A DNA stretch of 64,000 bases, taken from positions 329,252 to 393,251 of the forward strand of contig JACKAF010000004.1 in NCBI GenBank assembly GCA_020635235.1. Reading direction: 5' to 3'. A program made the translations under genes and the position numbers. Below, one piece after another: positions 25,581-33,552 of this stretch. Source of the stretch: Pseudobdellovibrionaceae bacterium. GTDB taxonomy: Bacteria; Bdellovibrionota; FAC87; UBA2466; JACKAF01. The notes beneath the pieces are model-generated. The model was not told the origin of the DNA and did no database searches. It saw only the letters and a list, made by a program, of their open reading frames with translations. Each line of letters begins with the position of its first letter. The stretch's first letter is position 1.

Positions 25581-26756
25581 ATGATTGCACGTTTACTGAT
25601 GAATTCTTTTCTGTTGATCCTTTTTTTGCTCGTGGCCTTCGGCTGCGCAAAGCAGGAATCAACTTCTGTTGCCGACGCTGGTCGGGGTATCCGAAATGGA
25701 ACTCTTGATAGCGGTGGATCGGCCGCCTACCCAGACGTCGTAGGAATGTACCTCTCCGGACAGTTTCATTGTTCGGCCGTCTCTTTGAGCCCGCGCTTGC
25801 TTCTCACGGCAGGCCACTGCGTAGCGCAGTTTCGTAACTCTCCGGGTAACTATTCTGTACTTATGGGTTCCACGCCTGTTGCGGTGAAGGAAGTCTTTGT
25901 CCACCCAAATTTCAATTTTGGCGGTGCTGTCGGCACGGTCGATGTGGCCATTATTGAGCTTCAAAATTTTGGTTCTGCAGGCTATTCGTCGGTGGCAGGT
26001 TTTGGAGGGCGAGATTTTCGCCGTGTCTATACGAGCGGGGACTTTAGTCGTGGAAATAGTTTCGTTGCCGTTGGGCTTGGAGACAGTGGTTCTGGGCAGA
26101 CTGGGGTTCGGCGCTATGGAGAGGTAGTCTTTAACGAGTATCAGGACGCGTTGGGGAGAAACGGGCAGGGCTACGCAAAAGGCCTACTCGAATTGGTACC
26201 CGATCCGGATAGCAATACGATTACCTGCCTGGGTGACAGTGGTGGCCCCGCTGTCTTGGGGGATCAACTCGTTGGGGTCTCTTCCTTTGTCTCCTTTAGT
26301 GGAAGCGCCTATTCCTGCGGTGCGGTGCACTCGGCGCATTTCACAGACTTGCGGGCCTTTGGAGAATGGATTGATCAGGTTCGGCGTGCACAGGATCCTG
26401 ATGGAGACTGTCGCCGTGAAGGGGATTTTCGATCCGAAGATGGTGGCTGCAAAAGCCAGGCATCGGGAAAGGTGTGGAGCGGTCAAGCTCGCCGAAGCTA
26501 CAGCTGGAACGAGGCGGTCAGCTACTGCGAGACTTCCTCCGAAGCAGGCCAAACCGATTGGCGTCTTGCCAGTCCCGATGAGATGCGCAGCTTTTTCCGC
26601 CAGGCCGGGGACGACTACATTGCCATCGAGGGATCGCTGTTTTGGAGTGCTAACTCTGTCAATGACTCTGCGGCAGAAGCGGTTGATTTGAGGAGTGGAG
26701 GAAGCTCCACTCGTGGAAAGGGCGAAGCTCTCCCTGTGATTTGTATCCGAGGTTAG
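25581..26756 (+). CDS. Trypsin-like serine protease lipoprotein with DUF1566-like C-terminus
   Basis: 391 residues. N-terminal lipoprotein-type signal (NSFLLILFLLVAFGC). Chymotrypsin-fold domain ~40-275 with a full triad: His in LLLTAGHCV, Asp in DVAIIEL, Ser in CLGDSGGPAV; RNGT near residue 38 is a plausible activation/N-terminal site. The C-terminal ~110 residues (YSWNEAVSYCETSSEAGQ, DWRLASPDEMRSFF, LFWSANSV) resemble the DUF1566/Lcl fimbriae-binding-type domain. The next lipoprotein gene begins 4 nt after the stop, so they form an operon. A second ATG at 25599 is an alternative start. Confidence 0.88.
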   Translation: MIARLLMNSFLLILFLLVAFGCAKQESTSVADAGRGIRNGTLDSGGSAAYPDVVGMYLSGQFHCSAVSLSPRLLLTAGHCVAQFRNSPGNYSVLMGSTPVAVKEVFVHPNFNFGGAVGTVDVAIIELQNFGSAGYSSVAGFGGRDFRRVYTSGDFSRGNSFVAVGLGDSGSGQTGVRRYGEVVFNEYQDALGRNGQGYAKGLLELVPDPDSNTITCLGDSGGPAVLGDQLVGVSSFVSFSGSAYSCGAVHSAHFTDLRAFGEWIDQVRRAQDPDGDCRREGDFRSEDGGCKSQASGKVWSGQARRSYSWNEAVSYCETSSEAGQTDWRLASPDEMRSFFRQAGDDYIAIEGSLFWSANSVNDSAAEAVDLRSGGSSTRGKGEALPVICIRG

Positions 26757-26760
26757 AAGA

Positions 26761-29037
26761 TTGAAGCGTGTTATTGAAATTGCGATTTGGAGTCTGAGCG
26801 CACTGAGCTTGGGCGGATGCTTTGGGCTCATGTCGTTTAGCCAGCGCGGCGACTCGGATGCGTTGCGAGGCGACGCTAATTTTCTCCCCGCCCGTCTAAC
26901 CATCCTTAGAGCTATCGGTGGTACCAATCTCACCGCCGGAGATTGCGTGGCGATGAACCTCTCCCTTTCCAATACGGCGGGGGATCCGGCTTCGCCAAAA
27001 TCTCCCATGGAGGTTTTGCTGGTCGTTGTTCAAGGAACTGAAGAGACTGGTGACTCGTTTTACACGCACGAGGGCTGTTCCGCCTTGAACCGCGCCCCTA
27101 GAGTAGCGGGCCGGTCACTCATTGTTTTTGGCGCTGGAGTTAGTCAGCTGACGGTATATTTGCGCCACACGAGAGCAGGTAATGCCAAAATCCGCGCATA
27201 CGTTCCGAGCGTGCAGAGCGGGGACTATATCGTGAATGTGGGCCCCACGTCTCCGAACGCGTATACGCTTTCGGGGCCTTCTTTTTTGCAGACGGGTGTC
27301 TGCCGTGAGTACGGCGTTGCCCGCACAGATCGTTATTTGAACGCTTATCCCGGTCCCCAGACGATTTCGTTGGAGGCCAGCTCGGGTAGCTTTTTCTCCA
27401 ATTCGAATTGTAGTTCGCCTACGTCCACAGTTACTTTGAACAGCTCCGGTACCGGAACGACCTACTATTTGAATGATGCGGCCGGAGAGAACGATCTAAT
27501 CGCAGGGAATAGCACCATTTTTGTTGTCACGACTCAAGCGGGTCTTCCTTCGCGCGTCGCTATTGAAGGTGCGACGCAGCTCGGACGAGATCTTTGCGGG
27601 CGCTATGAAATTGGGCTGCAAGAAGGCCCCAACCCGACGGTGAGCGATCAAAGCACACTCATCACGCCTTCAGGCGGGAATTTCTACTCTAATCCGACCT
27701 GCTCTGTGCAGATCCCTTCGAAACTTCTGCCTGCGCAAACGGAAAAGGTCTCTGTGTTCTACAAAGCAACGGGCAATACTGCTACACTTCGGGCAAATGC
27801 CTCCGGTCTTGCCGAAGATTCTGAGAACGTGGCGATTACCTCGGCTGGTGCTTTGGACGTGGCTTTGAACGGTTCAGGAAGAGTCCTAGCGAATGGACCG
27901 AGTGCTGCAGCGAGTGCCGTCGCGGCATCAGGGAACAATGTTTTTGTTGCGGGTACCAGCCAGTCCACCACAGACTCCGATTTTGTGGTCGCAAAGTTCG
28001 TGGTGAGTGGCAACACGGCCTCTCTCTCTTGGATTCAGACTGTTGACGTGGGATCCACTCGAGACGTGGCCCACGGTTTAGCGGTGGACGCGAGTGGAAA
28101 CGTATTGGTTGTAGGAACTACCGTTGAGTCCGGAAGAGACCATGTGGCTGTTGTGCGTTTGCTGGGGACCAATGGGGGGGCAGACGGATCGTTTGGAGAC
28201 GCCGGCGTTGTAAAGACTTCTGTTGGTTCGCTCGGGGATAGCGGACACGCTGTCTCGATACAGCCGAATGGCCAGATCTTGGTTGTGGGCGCCAGTCGTC
28301 GAGCGAGCGGGAGCGGAGAGGTTAGCGATATGCTCGCGATCCGCTACGACTCTTCCGGAGCGGAACAGGCTTCCAATACTTTTAACTTCAATAGTAAGCG
28401 CGGGGATGCCGAAGGGGATGACGCTGCCTATGCGGTAGTCGCAACAAGTTCGGTGGCGTACGTTGCGGGTTATGGACGTGCGGGACGTTACCTCAACATG
28501 GCTTTTGCTCGTATGGAATCGGATCTGTCTGTTAGTTCGGGTACACAGACACTCATCGACTTTGGAGAGAATCACCACGACGTTGCCAACGCGATTGCGG
28601 TTTCGGGATCGAACGTGTACCTGGGAGGCTATACGCGCAAGGGAAATCAAAACGTTTTTGCCGTCGCTCGCTTGAGCACTAGTGGCGCACTCCAAAACCA
28701 GGGCACTCTCGCATTTGATGGGGAAAATAACGGGGTCGTGAAAGGTCTCGTTATTCAGGAAGACGGAAAGGTCCTCGCCATTGGGTACGCGGGTGAGGAG
28801 GGTTATGGGAACGCTTTTGCGGTAGCCCGGTTTTCGGCGACGCTGACACCGGATTTGGCTTTCGCCACCAATGGACGCTTGAAACTCCATCTTGGCGATG
28901 GTGCGGACGAAGCCGCTGGCGGAGTTCTGGTTGGAAGCGGGACCTCTCGCCGATTAATCGTGGCCGGTAGTACGGCCCTTCCTACCTCTGGAAACCCCAA
29001 GTCGCTTGCCGCCGCACGCTTTAATGTTGCCGACTAA
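26761..29037 (+). CDS. Delta-60 repeat lipoprotein, paralogue of the 1267-residue lipoprotein
   Basis: 758 residues starting from a TTG (26761) preceded by GAGG 8 nt away; no ATG precedes the lipobox LSLGGC. Residues ~45-360 are three Cys-containing Ig-like units (DCVAMNLSLSN, VCREYGVARTDRYLN, LCGRYEIGL). Residues ~380-755 are ~55-residue repeats with the delta-60 look: AVAASGNNVFVAGTS, LAVDASGNVLVVGTT, VSIQPNGQILVVGAS, LVIQEDGKVLAIGYA, each followed by 'D/N-x-A-V-x-R'. These probably form a beta-propeller. Co-transcribed with the protease; perhaps its substrate, anchor or partner at the surface. Confidence 0.85.
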   Translation: MKRVIEIAIWSLSALSLGGCFGLMSFSQRGDSDALRGDANFLPARLTILRAIGGTNLTAGDCVAMNLSLSNTAGDPASPKSPMEVLLVVVQGTEETGDSFYTHEGCSALNRAPRVAGRSLIVFGAGVSQLTVYLRHTRAGNAKIRAYVPSVQSGDYIVNVGPTSPNAYTLSGPSFLQTGVCREYGVARTDRYLNAYPGPQTISLEASSGSFFSNSNCSSPTSTVTLNSSGTGTTYYLNDAAGENDLIAGNSTIFVVTTQAGLPSRVAIEGATQLGRDLCGRYEIGLQEGPNPTVSDQSTLITPSGGNFYSNPTCSVQIPSKLLPAQTEKVSVFYKATGNTATLRANASGLAEDSENVAITSAGALDVALNGSGRVLANGPSAAASAVAASGNNVFVAGTSQSTTDSDFVVAKFVVSGNTASLSWIQTVDVGSTRDVAHGLAVDASGNVLVVGTTVESGRDHVAVVRLLGTNGGADGSFGDAGVVKTSVGSLGDSGHAVSIQPNGQILVVGASRRASGSGEVSDMLAIRYDSSGAEQASNTFNFNSKRGDAEGDDAAYAVVATSSVAYVAGYGRAGRYLNMAFARMESDLSVSSGTQTLIDFGENHHDVANAIAVSGSNVYLGGYTRKGNQNVFAVARLSTSGALQNQGTLAFDGENNGVVKGLVIQEDGKVLAIGYAGEEGYGNAFAVARFSATLTPDLAFATNGRLKLHLGDGADEAAGGVLVGSGTSRRLIVAGSTALPTSGNPKSLAAARFNVAD

Positions 29038-29145
29038 GTGCAAGATCTCTCCATAATTGTAACTATCTGAAAATACAGGTATATGATCTGGCCCGACTGG
29101 AAACCAAATCCCTGACGCGGTACAATATAATTAGAGGAGGAAGCG

Positions 29146-29424
29146 GTGAGATTCATTCTCTATTTTCTTACACTCGCCATTCTCTGTGTACCCAGCTGGG
29201 TAAATGCGACGGAACGTAGCCCTAAGGCAGTGACCAGCACCACACCTTTGTACAAAATCAGCCTAAAGGCCTTACTGCCCAACGAGGGCAAACGCTTCGT
29301 TTTGAAAAGCACCTTAGCCGATGCCCCGCCGCAGTGGATGGAGAAAAAAGAGCCGGAACCTCGGCAAGTCTATGACGCCGAGTTTTTCCGCCGTGCTCAA
29401 ACGCGCTACATTTACGGCGAATAG
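29146..29424 (+). CDS. Small exported protein of unknown function
   Basis: 92 residues from a GTG with a strong GAGGAGG upstream. Signal peptide RFILYFLTLAILCVPSWVNA, then a basic, Pro-containing mature part of ~70 residues with no Cys (LKALLPNEGKRFVLKSTL, ending TRYIYGE). No family recognised. Convergent with the island protein at 29427, leaving 2 nt between the stops. Confidence 0.7.
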   Translation: MRFILYFLTLAILCVPSWVNATERSPKAVTSTTPLYKISLKALLPNEGKRFVLKSTLADAPPQWMEKKEPEPRQVYDAEFFRRAQTRYIYGE

Positions 29425-29426
29425 TC

Positions 29427-31241
29427 CTACTCTTCTTTGTCTTCCGTAGTGGGCGCAGGCGCAGCCGGAGCCGGATTCTCCGGTTTTGGTTTGCGCGATT
29501 CCTTCAAGAGCTCCAACGCTTTTTTCAGATCGTCTGCACTCTCGATTTCACCCTTCAAAATTAGTGACGTCGCTTCTCTTAAGACCGCCTGCCGTTGGTA
29601 GATTTCCTTGGCCCAGCGGGGGTCCTTTTGCATGGATTGAAACAGGCGCCATAAGGCCAGGTTCACCGAACTAGCGTCGGTTCCCGACGTGCTGGCACGG
29701 CCGAGTACTTCGCCTAAGTCTGTATCCAATGACGCTGTCGCCTGAGACTCCGCAAGTTCTTTGGCCAGTTGAAGCACTTCGACCATCTCCTTTCCGGAGG
29801 TTCCAAGGCCGTCTAGGTAGTCTTTGTCGCGTTTGAGAAGTTGATTCATGTCAGTTACATAGGCGCGCAATCGCTCGGTGCGGTCGCTCACGACAAAGCT
29901 ATCTACTAGTTTCTTCATCGTTTCCTTATCAATGGCTTCAACCTTCCCTTTATCCTCAACAAGAAAGGCGAGCTCCATGGTAAGTTCGTGCGCTTTGGAA
30001 GTTCGCTTGTTATCTGTTTGCGGCAGAATCCGTTCCAAAAGTGCGTACAAGAGACAATAGGAGCGATTGACCATCGGGTTTTCCCCGGTGTCTGCAAGCT
30101 TGTTCCTGTCGAGCGAGTTCCACTTGTTTTCCGCAATGACTATTCTTCGTCCATTGAACTGAATGACATGTGCGAAGTGGAAACCATCTTCTACGGCCTT
30201 CAAGGAGTTTACGGGGAGCATTTCTACCCGCAAATCTGATTTTGAATCCGTTTCTTTAACGAGCCGGGCGTACAAGTCCGGATGAGTTTTTGAAAAATGG
30301 GCAAGCAGCCGGCGAAAATGAGGGAGTTCTGCGACAAGTTTGCTGACGTGAATGCCTTCTTTCACATCGGGCCGGCTCTCGATGCGCTCGACTAGAGCGG
30401 GTCCCTTGAATTCCGTGACTTTGGCCGGCGTTTTTTCGACTTCTTTGATCCGCTTGTCATAGACATAACGGATATGGCGTTTGAACCTATTTGTAAGTTC
30501 ATCGTGCTCGGGAAGTGTGAAGTACGTTGATTTGCCGTCTTCGGGGTAGAAAAATCTAAGGCTGAGAACCTTCTTATCGAAAATCAGATCGCCGGAGTCG
30601 TTCACCTCAAACTCTTTGACAGTATGCCCGGCCATCACGCCCTTGATCATGTCTAGAAGTTCTTCTTCATCCGCCTTGTTGGTAATCAGTTGGTCGTTCA
30701 ACAAAATGCCGAAATACACTTTCTTGTTGAGATAGGTATCAAAAGATTCTAGGCGAGGCCCCCCGACGGCCTTGGTGAATTCCTCATACAGTTGGGTCCG
30801 CATGCCGGTTAAGGTGTCATTCGCTACATTCGACCCATTGATGCGAAACCAAACCGAATACTTGCTGCCGTTATAGGTGATGCTCCCGTCCTTCAGGACG
30901 TTGATACCTTCTAGGGGGGAGTCCTTATATTTGACCGATCGGGAGATGACGGCTTGAAGACTTCGCTCCACATGCGAAGCGAAGCGATCGCCCTGTTGCG
31001 AGCCGGTTACAACGACCTGAAAGCCACGGTTACCAGGACCAGAAATGTCCAACTTAAAGTTCTCATCCTGCTGGTCTTTCCACTTGTCGACCAAAGTCTC
31101 GTGGAGGGCAGGTGCTCTGACCGCCGTTTTAGGTACCGGTAAGGTCTTTTCCTGTGCCTGAAGCGGGCCACTAAGAAGAAGCCCCCCGAAAATAAAGAGA
31201 GTCGAAAAAGAGGCCCAAAAGGCCTTAGATAAGCTCTGCAT
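29427..31241 (-). CDS. Exported protein with two copies of a new repeated domain ('A' protein)
   Basis: 604 residues. Signal peptide SFSTLFIFGGLLLSGPLQAQ. Two beta-alpha-beta-beta units follow: ~73-136 (GFQVVVTG ... GSITYNGSKYSVWFRI) and ~174-233 (KVYFGILLND ... AGHTVKEFEVNDSGDLIF ... LSLRFF). Both units recur in the proteins at 37146 and 40583. The next part (~280-560) is helical, with VIQFNGRRIVIAENKW as a small beta-hairpin, and the C-terminus is Pro/Ala/Glu-rich (ENPAPAAPAPTTEDKEE). No enzyme motif. Predicted periplasmic or surface. AGGGG is 7 nt before the ATG. Confidence 0.8.
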   Translation of the reverse strand: MQSLSKAFWASFSTLFIFGGLLLSGPLQAQEKTLPVPKTAVRAPALHETLVDKWKDQQDENFKLDISGPGNRGFQVVVTGSQQGDRFASHVERSLQAVISRSVKYKDSPLEGINVLKDGSITYNGSKYSVWFRINGSNVANDTLTGMRTQLYEEFTKAVGGPRLESFDTYLNKKVYFGILLNDQLITNKADEEELLDMIKGVMAGHTVKEFEVNDSGDLIFDKKVLSLRFFYPEDGKSTYFTLPEHDELTNRFKRHIRYVYDKRIKEVEKTPAKVTEFKGPALVERIESRPDVKEGIHVSKLVAELPHFRRLLAHFSKTHPDLYARLVKETDSKSDLRVEMLPVNSLKAVEDGFHFAHVIQFNGRRIVIAENKWNSLDRNKLADTGENPMVNRSYCLLYALLERILPQTDNKRTSKAHELTMELAFLVEDKGKVEAIDKETMKKLVDSFVVSDRTERLRAYVTDMNQLLKRDKDYLDGLGTSGKEMVEVLQLAKELAESQATASLDTDLGEVLGRASTSGTDASSVNLALWRLFQSMQKDPRWAKEIYQRQAVLREATSLILKGEIESADDLKKALELLKESRKPKPENPAPAAPAPTTEDKEE

Positions 31242-31302
31242 TTATAAACCCCTGTCTGTTTTCGCTAAATACTGCGAAAAAGCTAACGACGACAAAGGCT
31301 TA

Positions 31303-31336
31303 GGCTCAGAACATGTTGACGACTAGTTTCTGAGCC
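31303..31336 (-). promoter_or_regulatory. 9-bp perfect inverted repeat upstream of the 'A' gene
   Basis: GGCTCAGAA (31303-31311) and TTCTGAGCC (31328-31336), 16 nt apart, about 62 nt before the ATG at 31241. It could be an operator or a leader hairpin; no U-run follows. Confidence 0.4.
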
Positions 31337-31382
31337 AACTTACTGCAAACTTAGTCTTTCCGGCAAAAACTTGCAATTCAAT

Positions 31383-31443
31383 AGTGTGAGGAGCCCACGT
31401 CACGGGTGACTCTCTGTTGTGTGACGTGACATCTCCCCACACT
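31383..31443. repeat. Long two-stem hairpin between exported-protein genes
   Basis: Outer stem AGTGTGAGGAG (31383-31393) with CTCCCCACACT (31433-31443), one mismatch; inner stem ACGTCAC (31397-31403) with GTGACGT (31421-31427). GTCAC can instead pair with the nearer GTGAC at 31406-31410, so two structures compete. No U-tract on either strand. It lies 30 nt past the stop of the 31474 gene and ~140 nt before the 31241 start, on the same transcript strand. Confidence 0.5.
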
Positions 31444-31473
31444 TTAGTTCCCTCTAACTAGGAAGGAAGCTTT

Positions 31474-31785
31474 TTACAACCGCGGGTCTTCCACGATTGT
31501 GCAGACTCTGTATTTGCAACGGCACTTTTCGAGAGCTTTCTCGACAGCGCGTCGCGCACAGTAGTCGTACGCAATGAAGATTTCACAACGACCTTTGGGG
31601 TCGCCATGGACTACGGCTTTCTGTTGACCGTAGCTCGCTGTAGCATCGCACTGCTCATCAGCGGAAGCATCGATCGAACTGACCGCGTCCAGCTGACAGG
31701 CGAGTACATCTGCGCTCTCACCATCAGCAGCGAAACTTGCGCTGGTAATGAAAAGAGCAACTAACATTGTTAATGCGTAACGCAT
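31474..31785 (-). CDS. Small exported Cys-rich protein
   Basis: 103 residues. Signal peptide RYALTMLVALFITSASFAA. The mature ~80 residues have seven Cys, the last five closely spaced: CEIFIAYDYC, then ALEKCRCKYRVC, suggesting a disulfide-bonded domain. The 'A..AL..C' helix recalls DUF4189-type secreted proteins, but I cannot assign it. ATG 31785 has AGGAGGAG 5 nt upstream, which decides against the longer start at 31806. Confidence 0.72.
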   Translation of the reverse strand: MRYALTMLVALFITSASFAADGESADVLACQLDAVSSIDASADEQCDATASYGQQKAVVHGDPKGRCEIFIAYDYCARRAVEKALEKCRCKYRVCTIVEDPRL

Positions 31786-32206
31786 TTGACTCCTCCTTTT
31801 TTGCATTAGCTATGGCGATTGGGAACAACCGCGTTTTCGTTCACAAGGCATTTGCCGCGTTTGCACGCGAGCAGTGCTGTGGTCTCAGTGATCTCTTGTC
31901 GTCGACAGAGTTAAGGCCCCAACACAACCGAACGAACGCAATCTCCAGGAAGATGTCTTTCTAGTTAGTGGACTAAAGAACAGTCGGCCTCCGAAAATTG
32001 AACTCTTCTTTAGTTTTTGTTTCCTGCCCTGGATCATTGCGATGATTATTTCCAATCAACCGTTACGCTGATAGTCGAAGGTATGGCGCTTCTTGTCAAT
32101 TCGGCGGGGCGGCTAGGTAGGGGATTTTGTGGCGCTTCTAGTCGTTTAGACTAAAAGCGCCACAACATACGTTGCTACATATTGCACTATATCGGACTGG
32201 TTCTTC
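31786..32206. other. 421-bp intergenic region between minus-strand genes
   Basis: Holds the leader and presumably the promoter of the 31785 gene and the 3' hairpin of the upstream three-gene operon (separate entry). A near-repeat TGGCGCTTCT[T/A]GTC occurs at about 32085 and again in the hairpin at about 32130. No open frame here looks coding and no clean -35/-10 pair is visible. Confidence 0.5.
32127..32165 (-). terminator. Strong hairpin at the end of the three-gene operon
   Basis: TTGTGGCGCTT (32127-32137) pairs with AAGCGCCACAA (32155-32165), then one mismatch, then TAGTC with GACTA around a GTTTA loop. It begins 42 nt past the stop at 32207. There is no U-run, so termination is inferred from position and stability only. 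Confidence 0.45.
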
Positions 32207-33532
32207 CTAGTTGGAAGAGAGTTCCGACGCGCGACGGATCGCTGTCTTCAGTGCTTTGACGTCGTTCCATTCGTCCGCAGAGATGTATGAGACTACTCGT
32301 CGATAGTTTTCGTGCTGTGGGTCTATGTAGTTAATAAAAACAATCCCCGGTTTTCCTTTGAGTACGGAAAAGGCTGGGTGATCAATGAGTCGCGAGCTTG
32401 TTTTGTCATCGGCAGAAAGCAAGTAGCTTTCCGGAAGGTACCCTATGGCGTTGTTTTGAAGTGCCGCGACTACTGAAGCAGAAGGACGAAAGGGTTTACT
32501 CTCATTGTAGAAAATCAAAGCAAGCACTTTACTTTTGCTCGTATCTCCATCTGCCTTCGCTTCTGCAGACGCCTGGCTGAGACGCTCTTTCCTGCGTTTG
32601 CTAAACTCGTTTTGCGCCCACGTACGAGAGTGTTCAGCGAACAACTCGGACGCTCCAAGCAAGTTTACGGCAGCCTCTCTGACTTTTTCCTCCTGCTCAT
32701 TGCTGAAAGCGGAAAAATCCATTCCGAACTGGTCAATCAGTAGATAGTTCGGCTGAAGCTGTTCGAAAACACGATCCAGAAGCTCATAGACTTCTGCTTC
32801 ACCACCACGTCGACCCGAAAGAGTTCTCAGCTTTTTGAGTACCTCCTCGGCCTGCGCTTTCACGCGTGAGGTGGTGAGACGGCTGTGAGTCAGGTGCTGG
32901 GCGGCATCCCACATGATTCGGACGTCCGCGTTCAGTACCTCATGGGTGTCTGTTTTGGGGTTGCTGTCGGCAGGCCCAAAAAACGCGTATACGTTCGCTA
33001 GCTGCTTTTCCACCTGGCCGTATAGAGGGTTGCGTTCTCCGGGCTCAAGCGCCTTGATGGAGGCCTCTGAGAGCTTCAATCGGGCTTCGAATCGCGCGAC
33101 TTCTGCCAAAATGGACTGCTTGCGTTCCGAACTAAGGTCCTTCAACTCTTGCAGGCTATCTCGGGCGTCGAACAGCCCGTCCCGCAAAATGGAAAAACGA
33201 CCGGCTATGTGCAGGTAGGGGGCCAGTTCGCGATTCTGCTGCTTGAGAGTGACCGGACACTGTTCGCAATAAACGTCCACCATGGTGAGCTGGAGGTTGC
33301 CTACTGCATTGGTAAGCGCTTGGAGCCTCTTTTCGAGATCCCGCACCTCTTCCGATCTCGGGTCTTCCACAACTTTGGGCTTCGCCGGAGCTTTGGCTTC
33401 CGGCTTGGGTGGTGCCTCCGGAAGGAGCACCGGCGCGGGCTTCACCTCGCCCCGTGTGGGCTCCTGGCAACGGACGTTACTTGAACAGATCAGTACACTC
33501 GCGAGTAGACTCGCGTAGACTTTGGCCTTCAT
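32207..33532 (-). CDS. Exported helical protein with possible thioredoxin-like C-terminal domain
   Basis: 441 residues. Signal peptide AKVYASLLASVLICSSNVRC (a Cys at the end; lipoprotein is possible but the lipobox is poor), a Pro/Ala/Lys linker, then coiled-coil-like helices (EEVRDLEKRLQALTNAVGNL). A Cys pair VYCEQCPV at ~90-95 is the only CxxC. The last ~110 residues have beta-alpha-beta segments (KVLALIFYNES, KPGIVFINYIDP) reminiscent of a thioredoxin fold without an active-site CxxC; this is inference. Third gene of an operon with the two genes upstream (gap 20 nt). AGGAGG precedes the ATG. Confidence 0.72.
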   Translation of the reverse strand: MKAKVYASLLASVLICSSNVRCQEPTRGEVKPAPVLLPEAPPKPEAKAPAKPKVVEDPRSEEVRDLEKRLQALTNAVGNLQLTMVDVYCEQCPVTLKQQNRELAPYLHIAGRFSILRDGLFDARDSLQELKDLSSERKQSILAEVARFEARLKLSEASIKALEPGERNPLYGQVEKQLANVYAFFGPADSNPKTDTHEVLNADVRIMWDAAQHLTHSRLTTSRVKAQAEEVLKKLRTLSGRRGGEAEVYELLDRVFEQLQPNYLLIDQFGMDFSAFSNEQEEKVREAAVNLLGASELFAEHSRTWAQNEFSKRRKERLSQASAEAKADGDTSKSKVLALIFYNESKPFRPSASVVAALQNNAIGYLPESYLLSADDKTSSRLIDHPAFSVLKGKPGIVFINYIDPQHENYRRVVSYISADEWNDVKALKTAIRRASELSSN

Positions 33533-33552
33533 GTTTTTCCTCCTAAAAAACC

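Noticed and set aside
26184..27008. 274-codon minus-strand open frame
   Set aside because: Antisense across the trypsin-like lipoprotein and the next lipoprotein; low-complexity Arg/Ser/Pro composition typical of a shadow frame.
28078..28890. 270-codon minus-strand open frame
   Set aside because: Antisense to the delta-60 repeats; Arg/Ser/Thr-rich shadow.
29126..29131. Perfect TATAAT before the 29146 gene
   Set aside because: Transcription from it would begin inside the ribosome site, about 8 nt before the GTG, and there is no -35.
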